Source: Mycolicibacter heraklionensis (GTDB lineage: Bacteria; Actinomycetota; Actinomycetes; Mycobacteriales; Mycobacteriaceae). Taken from it: a stretch of 55,503 nucleotides of DNA. The notes under the pieces are model-generated. The model did not search any database. It was not told the DNA's origin and was given only the letters and a program-made list of their open reading frames with translations. Positions within the stretch are counted from its first letter, which is position 1, and each line of letters opens with the position of its first letter. Of this stretch, positions 29,528 through 38,360 are shown one piece after another. Position numbers and translations under genes: made by a program. The stretch lies in NCBI RefSeq assembly GCF_001021505.1, contig NZ_LDPO01000027.1, positions 1-55,503 on the forward strand. The letters run 5' to 3'.

Positions 29528-30130
29528 ATGACATCACCGACTCCGGTTACCGCAAAGCGGGATTGGTGTTGCGGCACCCCGATCACGGAGCCGCACATCT
29601 CTGGCTGTGCATTCAGTCCTGAAGCTGAGCCGCCGCCGGCGCCGAATCCTCCCCCAGAGGCGGCCCCGGCGGCGGCTTCTTCTGCGCCCGTCTACGGATT
29701 CAAACGGGCCAACGAGGAAGACCTGGAACTGCCCAGCGGCGGCCTGGTCCGGGTTCGCAAACTGAACATGAACCACGTCTTCAGCCTGCGCGTCACCGAG
29801 ATGCGCGATGTGTTCACCTCGGATCTGTTGTCCGACGACGAGACGGTGAACGAGGGCGACGTACAAGAGGGCCTACTCGAAGCTCTGCTCGACCCCGAGC
29901 GCAGCCACAAGTTCCTCGAACCGATCAACCGGGTTGTTGTCGCTGCAGTGCAGTGTCCAACGGTGGTCGCCGACGAACCGTCGAACAATGAGCAGATGAA
30001 CGTGAATGACATCGAGATGGTCGACAAGTTCGTGATCTTTAACGCGGCTATCGGAGAACAGCTCGCTGCCTTCGGAGGGCAGCAAGAAGCGTTGAAAAGT
30101 GTACAGCCGGGACCGGAGGCTGGCGCATGA
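29528..30130 (+). CDS. Tail assembly chaperone, upstream frame (gpG-like)
   Basis: 200 aa. A Pro/Ala-rich N-terminus, then YGFKRANEEDLELPSGGLVR, VRKLNMNHVFSLRVTEMRDV and EPINRVVVAAVQCPTVV, characteristic of the actinophage G-type chaperone. Lies between tube and tape-measure genes. The reading frame is continued by the overlapping ORF at 30099-30452 through a programmed +1 shift (see slip site), giving a longer GT form that coats the tape measure during assembly. Confidence 0.88.
   Translation: MTSPTPVTAKRDWCCGTPITEPHISGCAFSPEAEPPPAPNPPPEAAPAAASSAPVYGFKRANEEDLELPSGGLVRVRKLNMNHVFSLRVTEMRDVFTSDLLSDDETVNEGDVQEGLLEALLDPERSHKFLEPINRVVVAAVQCPTVVADEPSNNEQMNVNDIEMVDKFVIFNAAIGEQLAAFGGQQEALKSVQPGPEAGA
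30094..30102 (+). promoter_or_regulatory. Probable +1 (or -2) programmed frameshift site
   Basis: In the chaperone frame the codons are TTG-AAA-AGT. A lysyl-tRNA on AAA (30095-30097) can slip forward one nt to AAA (30096-30098), after which GTG-TAC-AGC opens the downstream frame. The downstream frame has a stop at 30093-30095, so the shift must occur after that and before the upstream stop at 30128-30130. Slippage at the stop context GCA-TGA is the alternative. Confidence 0.6.
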
Positions 30131-30452
30131 GATTTACCGCCGGGCAATAGCTTTCAGTCAGCGACCTAGCGACATCGCCTATCTCGACGACTGTGTCGAT
30201 GATGTCGGGCGCTACTACTTCGACCGCGGAATCTGGGCGTTCGGCGAGCACGTGAAGAACCGCCTAGAGGAGGCCGCGGGCAGCACAGAGAACGCATCCA
30301 TCGCGCAGTCTCGGCGCGAGCGTGAATGGGAACGACTGATGGGAGGCGACATGACCGAGTCCACTGCCGGCTTCGCCGACCCATCACCTGAATCACTTTC
30401 CGCGCATGGGCGCTCCGTTGGCGAGCCTGACGACGAGATCATGGAACTGTGA
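30096..30452 (+). CDS. Tail assembly chaperone, frameshift extension (T part)
   Basis: About 118 codons in the +1 frame relative to the 29528 gene. Reads HEIYRRAIAFSQRPSDIAYL, DDCVDDVGRYYFDRGIWAFG and EHVKNRLEEAAG, then IAQSRREREWERLMGG: the YFDRGIWAFG..V...L and late basic helix are usual in the T domain of actinophage chaperones. It is normally made only as an extension of the upstream protein. A GTG at 30099 is present but has no ribosome site. Overlaps the tape-measure start. Confidence 0.85.
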   Translation, partial: KVYSRDRRLAHEIYRRAIAFSQRPSDIAYLDDCVDDVGRYYFDRGIWAFGEHVKNRLEEAAGSTENASIAQSRREREWERLMGGDMTESTAGFADPSPESLSAHGRSVGEPDDEIMEL

Positions 30453-33400
30453 CCGACTATTCGCTCGGTCGCGCCCACGGCAAGATCGAGATCGACTACT
30501 CAGGCGCCGGCGCACAAAAGGCCATACGTGACCTCGATCGCACCGCAACGTCAGCCGAAGAGCTCGACTCATCACTGACCAAGACGCAGAAGTCTCTGCG
30601 CGAGACCGAGCGCGAGCTGGACTCGACCGCGAAGACGACGCGGTCCTATGGCGACGACGTTGACGATGCGACCGAAAGTCACGAGCGGTTCAGTGATTCC
30701 GCACGCACCGCGGCACACGCGGTGCGTGACCTGGACGACGTGGAGGAACGGCACAGTCACCGTGGCCGGATCCGTACGCGTGATCGCGACCACGACACCG
30801 ACGCGATGCGGCGCTCTATCGATGAGCTGCACAACCTGCGCAACGCGATCAATGACGCCGATAATGCCGCGTTCGGCGTATCCAAGGGACTGCATGTCGC
30901 CTCGGCCGCGCTGGCGATGTTCGGACCCGAGGGCCGCGTCGCCGCACTGGGCTTAGAGCGCGTCGCCACAAAGCTGGGCATCGTCAGTGACGTCGCGAGC
31001 GGCGCTGGACATCACGTGCGTGACTTCGTCAAGCACATCGCCAGTTTCGAACTGGGCGTAGGAAAGATCTCCGGCCTAGCTCTCGGCGGCGGCGCGCTCG
31101 GCGGCCTGGCGGGCCTGGGCGGCGCGGCCGGACTGATGGGCGTGACCCAGGTGGCCGGCGCGGTGCGACAACTCTCGGGCGCGCTGGGCCTGCTCCCGGC
31201 GGCGATCTCGGCCGCGGCGTTCTCGATGGGCACCTTGAAGATCGCGTTCCACGGTGTCGGGGATGCGCTCAAGGACATGATGGCCGACGACCCGAAGAAG
31301 TTCCTCGAGGACATCAAGAACATGGGCCCGGTCGCAGGCAAGGCGATGCTGCAGATCGCCCAGTTCCGCAACATGTTCAAGCTGGGCGCGGCGACGATCC
31401 AGGACTCGTTCTTTGCCCAGGTCATCAACGACATTCAGCCACTGGTCCAGACGTGGATGCCCGCCCTCGGTGCAGGCATGTCGCAAGTGGCCGGCATGTA
31501 CGGGCAGATGGCGCACCAGTTCGCAGGCCTGCTGATGCAGCCGCAGATCATGCAGGGCTTCCAGCTGTTCATCGAGAACATCTCCAAGGGGCTGCAGGCG
31601 ATGGCGCCGGCCATGGCTCCGCTGCTGAAGATCTTCACGCAGTTGACCGTCATCGGGTCGAGCTTCTTTGAGCAGATCGGCGGGCGCATCTCGCAGATGC
31701 TCGGATTCTTCTCCGACGTCATCGACAAGGCTGCGCAGTCCGGCTCGCTGCAGCGCTGGATTCAGTCGGGCATCGACGGGATCAGCCATCTGATCAACGT
31801 GGTGTATTCGGTCGGGGCGGCGTTCAACAACATCATGGACATCGCCGACAGGTTCGGCGGCGGGGGACTGCTGGGATGGCTAGACAAGGTCGCCGCGCAG
31901 CTCAACGGATGGACGCAGTCGGACCAGGGGCAGAGCAAGCTCATCGACTTCTTCACGGTGCTGCGGCAGGCCACCGACGCGTTTACCCCGATGCTGCAGC
32001 CGATCCTGGAAGGCCTGGTGTCGCTCGGTGCCGCGTTCACCAAGCTCGGCATCGCTATCGCGCCGGGCTGGCAGACGTTCTTCAACACCTTCGCCGCGAC
32101 AATGGACCAGCTCGGCCCGAGCATCACAGGCATGGCGCCGGCGCTCAACCAGTTCCTGATCGGGCTGTCGTCGGCGTTCTCCCAACTGATGGCCGCGGTC
32201 GGCCCGCAGTTACCACAGCTCTTCAAGGGGATGTCGGATTCGTTCGTCGCGCTGTTGCCGCAGCTACAGCCGCTGACCCAGGCGTTCCTGGAGCTGGTGA
32301 ATTCCGTTGGCCCGCAACTGCCGAAGCTGTTCGGGTCGATCACAGATTTCCTGATCTCCACCCAGCCGTACTGGCCGATCATCATCGGATTCGTCCGCGA
32401 CTTCGTGACGATACTGACCGGCCTGATTAACGGCAGCACGGGCATTACGGACTTCTTCACCGGCCTGTTGACCAAGCTTGGCGACGCGGTCAAGCCCGGG
32501 CTGAAGCGCCTCGGCGAGGACGGCGGGAAGGCGCTGCTGGAAGGTCTGGTCAAGGGCCTTGGGGACATGACCGGCATCAACGCCGTGATCGACCAGGTCA
32601 AGCGGATCATGCACGGCATCTCCGACTTCTTCCAGCACTCGCCGGCCAAGAAGGGTCCGTTCTCCGGTGACGGCTACACCGGGACTGTCGGCCGCAAGAT
32701 GATCACCGACATGGCCGCGGGCATGACCGCGGCCGCCGGATCGGTCTCGGGCGCGGCGGCATCGGTGATGTCGGGCGCCGCGGCTTCGTTCGTCGGCGCA
32801 CCGGCGGCCGGCGGTGCGGGCTCCTTGGGCGGCGCGCTGCTGCCGGATCGCATCGCCGGCGCCGACAACTCCATCCTGAGCGCGTACCTCAACCACCAGT
32901 TCGACGAGAACCGCGGCCTCAAGGGCTTCGCCAAGAGCTTCGGACAGTTCGGGGACATCGGCCAGGGCCTGAGCGACCTCGCCAGCCAGTTCTCCAGCCT
33001 GGCCATGGGGCTGCTCGGCTTCCGAGGCGACCTGGTGACCCCCGTCTGGCACAAGACCATCTCCGACGAGGAGCTGGCGCGGCGTAAGAACACGGGCATC
33101 GGCAAGAACCCGCCGGGCCTGCCGTGGGAAGCCCTACTCGGGCCCGGCGCGGCGAACATGCCCCAGTCCACGCCGCTGAACATCGGACGCGACGCGAGCT
33201 CAGAACAGATCCAGCAGGCCATCATCTCCGCCGGACGCATGCGCGGCCTGTCGGACGAGGCGATTCAGACCGCGCTGGCCATCGCCGGGGACGAGAGCGG
33301 TTACCGCAACCTGCTGTATGGCGACCGTGACAGTCTCGGGATCTACCAGCAGCGCAGCAGCTGGGGAACGCCGGAGCAGCGCACCGACCCGAACTACGCC

Positions 33401-35143
33401 ATCAACAAGTTCTACGAGGCGTTCGCCAAGCAGCTCGCCACGACCTCCGACCCGTTCACTGCGGGCGTTCTGACGCAGAATCCGCAGCTTGGCTCCGGCG
33501 CAGCGTCTTCGGACTACGCGAAGGCTGTCCGAGCGCAGATGGAGCGGGCCGGCCAGATCCTGGCGCAGTCGCCGAGCAACGGCAACGGCACAGCCTGGAA
33601 CGACGTACTCGGACTGGGCCCAACGCCGGCGGTCGCGGGATTCGGCACACCCGGAATGCCTCAAGGCGTCTCCAACGCGCTCGCGCTGGCCACGTCCGCC
33701 AACGGCAAGCCCTACGACTTCGGCGGCGCTGGCGACGCGATCCACCAGTTCCTGTACGACTGCTCCGGTTTCATGTCGGACATCTACAACGCCCTCACCG
33801 GTCAGGCGACGGGCGTGCGCAGGTTCAGCACCACCTCCGACTTCTCCAAGCTGGGGTTCCTGCCGGGATTCGACCCCAATAGCACTTTCAACATCGGCGT
33901 GACCCCGCTGCCGGGGTCTCAGGGCCATATGGCTGGGACGTTGGCCGGGGTGAATGTCGAGTCCGGGGGGCCGACCAGCACAACGCAATTCGGCGGCACT
34001 GCCGCCGGTGCGCGTGACAAGCAGTTCTCCATGCAGTACCACCTGCCGAACTCGATGATCGTCGGCATGAGCGCCGGCGATGTCGTGCCGATGCTCATGG
34101 GCCCGGACGGCAAGCCCATATCGGCCCCCGACTTCGGTATCGGCACAAAGTCTCCCGGCGCGGGCAATCTGCAGCGGTACCCGCTCGGCGCCCAGAACCC
34201 GATGCTGGCCAACTACCCGAACGGCATCAACGACCCCGAGCTGGCAAGCCGGATTGCTGCCGCCCAGGCGCCCGGTGCGTCCAATGAAATGGTCGGGTCG
34301 ACCCTGAATGACATCTCGCGCAACATCGCCCAGCTGAAGGCCACGGACGAGACTGGCAACGCCGACCAGATCGAGGCGCTGACCAGAGTCCAGAGCACGC
34401 TGTCCAACGAGCACGGGTTCACCCAGCAGAACCCGCTGCAGCAGATCCAGCAGGGCGCCGGCAACATCGGCAAGGTAGTCAACGACGTGTTCAGCGACAT
34501 CAAGTCGGGCGTGGAAGCCCTTGGTGCCACGCAGGACACCACCGACCGACTGGTCTACGGCCTGCGCAACAGCGAGGACGTCGTCAAGATTGTCGAGAAC
34601 TCCCAGAAGTGGCTGACGTTCGCCTCGAACATCGCCACCACGGTCGCCGACGTCGCCAACACCGTCGGAGACTTCGCGGGCATGGCGCCGTCGATCATGG
34701 GCGCCGACGAGGTTGGCAAGGCTGCGCGCGGCGTCTCGGAGGTCGCATCGATCGTCTCGGGCGCCATCCAGGGCGTCAACCAGGCGATCACGCTCGGCAT
34801 CCAGATCTATCACGTCGTCGGCTCCTACGTCGGCCGCTTCATGAGCAGCCTGGTCGGCTTCGGCCAGGGCGACCTCATGGGCGACATTCGCTACCTGCTC
34901 GACACCAACACCAACCAGCTGCGCACCTACAGCGAGCAGAACCCCCTGGATAAGCGCGTCGGCGACGTTCCGACATGGATGCGCTGGTATGACCATCAAG
35001 GCGTGCCGACCACCTCGCCCGGCGTCGGCCAGCTCAACATCTACGCCGGGCCCGGGCAGTCTGCGGCCGAGATGATGACCGAGTCGATGTGGATGGTCAA
35101 TTCGGGATCACTCAACGGCGCGATGTCGGCGGCGAACTTCTGA
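30449..35143 (+). CDS. Tape measure protein with two cell-wall hydrolase domains
   Basis: 1564 aa from a GTG, the largest gene. N-terminal coiled coils (about 20-130), hydrophobic Gly/Ala segments (near 205-270) and repeated aromatic helices follow. Around 919-995 is a lysozyme-like transglycosylase segment (LSDEAIQTALAIAGDESGYR then DSLGIYQQRSSWGTPEQRTD) with catalytic-type Glu. Around 1070-1190 is an NlpC/P60-like peptidase with Cys1105 (YDCSGFMSDIYNAL) and His1160 (GHMAGTL). These motifs help the tail tip cross mycobacterial peptidoglycan. At about 1.5 A per residue, a tail near 230 nm is predicted. TGATG overlap with the Dit-like gene. Confidence 0.95.
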   Translation: MTDYSLGRAHGKIEIDYSGAGAQKAIRDLDRTATSAEELDSSLTKTQKSLRETERELDSTAKTTRSYGDDVDDATESHERFSDSARTAAHAVRDLDDVEERHSHRGRIRTRDRDHDTDAMRRSIDELHNLRNAINDADNAAFGVSKGLHVASAALAMFGPEGRVAALGLERVATKLGIVSDVASGAGHHVRDFVKHIASFELGVGKISGLALGGGALGGLAGLGGAAGLMGVTQVAGAVRQLSGALGLLPAAISAAAFSMGTLKIAFHGVGDALKDMMADDPKKFLEDIKNMGPVAGKAMLQIAQFRNMFKLGAATIQDSFFAQVINDIQPLVQTWMPALGAGMSQVAGMYGQMAHQFAGLLMQPQIMQGFQLFIENISKGLQAMAPAMAPLLKIFTQLTVIGSSFFEQIGGRISQMLGFFSDVIDKAAQSGSLQRWIQSGIDGISHLINVVYSVGAAFNNIMDIADRFGGGGLLGWLDKVAAQLNGWTQSDQGQSKLIDFFTVLRQATDAFTPMLQPILEGLVSLGAAFTKLGIAIAPGWQTFFNTFAATMDQLGPSITGMAPALNQFLIGLSSAFSQLMAAVGPQLPQLFKGMSDSFVALLPQLQPLTQAFLELVNSVGPQLPKLFGSITDFLISTQPYWPIIIGFVRDFVTILTGLINGSTGITDFFTGLLTKLGDAVKPGLKRLGEDGGKALLEGLVKGLGDMTGINAVIDQVKRIMHGISDFFQHSPAKKGPFSGDGYTGTVGRKMITDMAAGMTAAAGSVSGAAASVMSGAAASFVGAPAAGGAGSLGGALLPDRIAGADNSILSAYLNHQFDENRGLKGFAKSFGQFGDIGQGLSDLASQFSSLAMGLLGFRGDLVTPVWHKTISDEELARRKNTGIGKNPPGLPWEALLGPGAANMPQSTPLNIGRDASSEQIQQAIISAGRMRGLSDEAIQTALAIAGDESGYRNLLYGDRDSLGIYQQRSSWGTPEQRTDPNYAINKFYEAFAKQLATTSDPFTAGVLTQNPQLGSGAASSDYAKAVRAQMERAGQILAQSPSNGNGTAWNDVLGLGPTPAVAGFGTPGMPQGVSNALALATSANGKPYDFGGAGDAIHQFLYDCSGFMSDIYNALTGQATGVRRFSTTSDFSKLGFLPGFDPNSTFNIGVTPLPGSQGHMAGTLAGVNVESGGPTSTTQFGGTAAGARDKQFSMQYHLPNSMIVGMSAGDVVPMLMGPDGKPISAPDFGIGTKSPGAGNLQRYPLGAQNPMLANYPNGINDPELASRIAAAQAPGASNEMVGSTLNDISRNIAQLKATDETGNADQIEALTRVQSTLSNEHGFTQQNPLQQIQQGAGNIGKVVNDVFSDIKSGVEALGATQDTTDRLVYGLRNSEDVVKIVENSQKWLTFASNIATTVADVANTVGDFAGMAPSIMGADEVGKAARGVSEVASIVSGAIQGVNQAITLGIQIYHVVGSYVGRFMSSLVGFGQGDLMGDIRYLLDTNTNQLRTYSEQNPLDKRVGDVPTWMRWYDHQGVPTTSPGVGQLNIYAGPGQSAAEMMTESMWMVNSGSLNGAMSAANF

Positions 35144-36042
35144 TGCCCGCTGTCGCGGCCTTGAGTGGATTGGGTCGAAACCTGCGGCCCTACCAGTTCC
35201 AGATCGGCGAGGTGATCTTCGGCCGACACACACCGTATCCGGTTGAGAAGGTTGACATCTCGTCCTACACCGTCAACAACCAGGACTTCCAGGTGCCGAT
35301 GTCCAACGAGACGCGAATGGGCATCGACACCAAGCAGGCCGGGCCGATGACGTTCACGCTGGGCGTCATCGACAACGCCCCCGTCTCGCGCAGCGTGGTC
35401 GGACTTCCTGACGACCTGGTCGCCAAGTCGTCGAAGCTGCTCACCGCCCTGCAGACGGAGTGGAAGGCGAATGCGGCAACCAAGCAGTACGGCGAGATGC
35501 AGCCGCTCATCTACTGCGATGGATACGGGGCCGTGCGCCGCATCTACGGCCGGCCGCGGAAGTTCACCTACACCCGCAAGTCGCCAAAGTCGCTGTTCTA
35601 CCGCGTGACCGCCGAGTACGCGCGCGCGGACACCCTGACCTACAGCGACGTCGAGTATGCGGCGGCGCTGACGCAGGGCGCTGACCTCGTGGAGTATTCC
35701 CAGCTCGGCGACGCCGACTCATGGCTGCGGGTGCTTCTCACCGGCCCGATGACCAACCCGGTCATTCAGGTCGGAGACAGCACAATTCAGCTGCAGATCG
35801 AGATCGACGAGGGCATGCTCGTCGAGCTGTCGAGCTACCCATGGGCCCGCCGAATCGTCAGTGCGCCGGCCGATGGGGGCCCGCTGATCAACCAGCGCCG
35901 GGCGATGGTCGGCCAGACCCGGTATCTCGATCAGATCATGATGCCCGCCGGGTTGCCGGTGGGCATGTCTTACGTGGCAGCGGACACGACCACGGCCAGC
36001 GGGTGTCTGGTGCTGTGGCGCGACGCCCACAACGTCGTTTGA
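35143..36042 (+). CDS. Distal tail (Dit-like) minor tail protein
   Basis: 299 aa from the ATG at 35143 overlapping the tape-measure stop. LRPYQFQIGEVIFGRHTPYP and QDFQVPMSNETRMGIDTKQA then GPMTFTLGVIDN are the N-terminal half of mycobacteriophage Dit-like proteins; SWLRVLLTGPMTNPVIQV and a second beta domain follow. It forms the hexameric ring linking tube to tip. Confidence 0.86.
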   Translation: MPAVAALSGLGRNLRPYQFQIGEVIFGRHTPYPVEKVDISSYTVNNQDFQVPMSNETRMGIDTKQAGPMTFTLGVIDNAPVSRSVVGLPDDLVAKSSKLLTALQTEWKANAATKQYGEMQPLIYCDGYGAVRRIYGRPRKFTYTRKSPKSLFYRVTAEYARADTLTYSDVEYAAALTQGADLVEYSQLGDADSWLRVLLTGPMTNPVIQVGDSTIQLQIEIDEGMLVELSSYPWARRIVSAPADGGPLINQRRAMVGQTRYLDQIMMPAGLPVGMSYVAADTTTASGCLVLWRDAHNVV

Positions 36043-36058
36043 TCCCAAGGAGGACACC

Positions 36059-36226
36059 GTGACCGGACTCGTCATCGCGCTCGTCGTTCTAAAGTCGCTG
36101 TCGCTGCTGATCCAGATCGCGCAGTACGGGCAGGCGCAACAGCAGATCGACCGAGCCAAGTGCGCCGACTCGATCGGCGCTGAATTCGCCGAACTTGACC
36201 GTCGCCTCAACCGTGGGGCGAACTGA
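36059..36226 (+). CDS. Short membrane-helix protein in the tail-tip set
   Basis: 55 aa from the GTG at 36059, with AAGGAGG at 36047-36053. An N-terminal hydrophobic helix (GLVIALVVLKSLSLLIQIAQ), then a helix rich in Gln and charge. TGATG overlap with the next gene. May be a virion peptide or a small membrane factor; unassigned. Confidence 0.65.
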   Translation: MTGLVIALVVLKSLSLLIQIAQYGQAQQQIDRAKCADSIGAEFAELDRRLNRGAN

Positions 36227-36585
36227 TGCCGTGGAGCCCAGAGGCACTCGTAGTCGCGAGCACGGCGCTACGTTCCGCGGTCAAGGGTGTTCAGCTGCAC
36301 ACCGGCGACCCAGGCATCGGCGCAAGCGCCAACCGGTCCAGCGCAGCGCCTAAGGCGCCGAACCTCGGGCCCGTCGACTCCAGCGGCGACTTCAATCTCG
36401 CCACACCACTACAGTTCACAGGCTGCACCCGTAACGGACCCATCCGGTACATCTCGCTGTGGTCAGGGACCAATCTCGGGGCGGCGACTTGGTACGGCAA
36501 CGTCGCGCTCACCGGCGACCAGACCGCCGACTCCTACGGCAACTACACGCTCGAATCCCTGGTTTCCAACACCTCGTCTAGCTGA
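36226..36585 (+). CDS. Minor tail protein, small
   Basis: 119 aa. KGVQLHTGDPGIGASANRSS, then CTRNGPIRYISLWSGTNLGA and TWYGNVALTGDQTADSYGNY. The LHT-DPG opening, a mid-protein W/Y-rich section and SxxG-xY ending recur in the 47486-47827 product, so the two are relatives of a beta-rich tail-tip family. TGATG coupled both sides. Confidence 0.76.
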   Translation: MPWSPEALVVASTALRSAVKGVQLHTGDPGIGASANRSSAAPKAPNLGPVDSSGDFNLATPLQFTGCTRNGPIRYISLWSGTNLGAATWYGNVALTGDQTADSYGNYTLESLVSNTSSS

Positions 36586-38360
36586 TGACCGCAACGATCT
36601 CCTGCCAGTGCGATCTTCAGGCACACGGCGGAGTTACCCCGGTTGCGCAGCTGTCCAACAACTTTGACCTGACCGCATCCGGTGAGAGCAACATGGCCGG
36701 CACGGCGACGATCAGCTTCCGAAGCGACCTGTACGGCGCGGTCGGCCGCAACGAGGAGTACCTGCCCGACGACCGATTCCGCGTGATCGTGCAGTCGGTG
36801 CGCACGGGCGAGATTCTGAGCCGGGACATGACGGTCACCAACCTGACTGTGCAGCGCCAACTGTCGGGCTGGTGCTCTATTTCCTTCGACGTCGACTCGC
36901 ACGACCCTTCGGCGTCAGATATCGAGTTCAAGTCGTGGGCGCAGTATGTCCACCTGGAAAAGACGATGCAGGGCAAGCGCCGGATCTGGGCCAGCGGGAT
37001 CGTTCAGCCCTCGGAGATCGACAAGCAATCCGGCGTGATGCACCTGACCGCCAAGGGGTTCGCCAACTACCCCCAGGGCATGCCATGGCTGGAGAACATC
37101 AACTGGTCGACCAACGACATCTTCGACCCGGTCGTGGAAATCTGGGGCCACCTGCAGTCCTACCCTGGCGGCAACCTCAATGTTCAGGTCTATCCGCAGA
37201 AGAGCGGCGTCGAGATGCTGCCGGGTTACGCCTACGACGGCACGCTGCTCAACCCCAACTTCTACGCGTCGTTCATCCGCGCCGTCGACAAGCTCAACTG
37301 CGGCGACTACATCGACGCGCTGGCCAAGGACTCGCCGTTCGACTACCGCGAGGAGTCGGAGTGGAACGCCGACCGCACCGACGTCATCAAGCGAATCCAC
37401 CTCGGATACCCACGACTTGGCGACGAGCAGGTCCACCTGGCGTTCGTGCTCAACGAGAACGTGCTGGCAGCCCAACCGCACACCGAGGTCGCCGACGACT
37501 GGGTGTCCGACATTGGCATCAGCGGCTGGTTCCCAGGCGTGGAGGCCTCGGCCGAATTGACGAACGCCGACCCGGACCGGTTGCGCCGCTACCTCAATGA
37601 GGAAGACCTGCTGATCGACTCCAACGAGCGGGCCGCGGCCTGGGCGCATCGCAAGCTCGCCCGCCGGCAGGCCCCGCCCTACTGGGAGACCATCACGGTC
37701 ATCCCGGATCACCCGAACGCGCCGTTCGGGACGTTCGACGTCGGCGACACCATCACCGTCTCGGGCTTCATGCCGTTCGTCGGAGACCTGGTGCAGGACC
37801 ACAAGATCATGGCGATCTCGTTCGACGAGAAGAGCAACACCTGCCAGCTCACGCTCAAGGCCGAGGGCATGTTCAACTACGACCCGATCTACTTCCCGGA
37901 TGGCCAGGTCAACATGGTCGAGAACCCGAACTTCGACAACGACCTGCGCGGCTGGAACTTCGGGGAATCCACCTGGCGCTGGGACGGCACGCAGGGTGTG
38001 GGCGCGCTGGGCACTGCCACTGTCACTGCCAACGGCACGACTTTGGACTTGCTCACCGATCCCTATGGGGTGTCGCACTTCCAGCAGTTCCCGCTGTCGA
38101 TCTACGTCAAGTGCACGCAGGCCGTGAGTACTGGCACGCCCATTCAGCTGCGAGTGCAGTTCTATGACGACGACCTGATGGAGACCGAATCTGTGCTGAT
38201 CGACGCGTTGGCAAATCCCGTGGGAACGGTGGCATGGCGCAAGCTCTCGGGCAGCGTCATCACGCCCGTCGGCTCTACGCACGCCGCGCTGTGCCTGCGC
38301 GTCGACTCTGGCATGACAGCCGGCCGGGTCTGGGCTGACGATGCGGAGCTGACCCTGTGA
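36585..38360 (+). CDS. Minor tail protein, hub (Tal/gp37-like)
   Basis: 591 aa. The hub part (about 1-420) has SFRSDLYGAVGRNEEYLPDD, VTNLTVQRQLSGWCSISFDV, LEKTMQGKRRIWASGIVQPS and GYAYDGTLLNPNFYASFIRA, typical of mycobacteriophage tail-hub proteins; VGDTITVSGFMPF marks its end. The C-terminal 150 residues are a carbohydrate-binding-like jelly roll (NMVENPNFDNDLRGWNFGES, LSGSVITPVGSTHAAL, RVDSGMTAGRVWADDAELTL). It probably caps the tube and binds host glycans. Confidence 0.85.
   Translation: MTATISCQCDLQAHGGVTPVAQLSNNFDLTASGESNMAGTATISFRSDLYGAVGRNEEYLPDDRFRVIVQSVRTGEILSRDMTVTNLTVQRQLSGWCSISFDVDSHDPSASDIEFKSWAQYVHLEKTMQGKRRIWASGIVQPSEIDKQSGVMHLTAKGFANYPQGMPWLENINWSTNDIFDPVVEIWGHLQSYPGGNLNVQVYPQKSGVEMLPGYAYDGTLLNPNFYASFIRAVDKLNCGDYIDALAKDSPFDYREESEWNADRTDVIKRIHLGYPRLGDEQVHLAFVLNENVLAAQPHTEVADDWVSDIGISGWFPGVEASAELTNADPDRLRRYLNEEDLLIDSNERAAAWAHRKLARRQAPPYWETITVIPDHPNAPFGTFDVGDTITVSGFMPFVGDLVQDHKIMAISFDEKSNTCQLTLKAEGMFNYDPIYFPDGQVNMVENPNFDNDLRGWNFGESTWRWDGTQGVGALGTATVTANGTTLDLLTDPYGVSHFQQFPLSIYVKCTQAVSTGTPIQLRVQFYDDDLMETESVLIDALANPVGTVAWRKLSGSVITPVGSTHAALCLRVDSGMTAGRVWADDAELTL

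Noticed and set aside
33200..34999. 599-aa leftward ORF inside the tape measure gene
   Set aside because: An antisense frame kept open by GC-rich codons; composition is Val/Asp/Arg/Gly-biased with no domain, and the sense strand is a clear tape measure.
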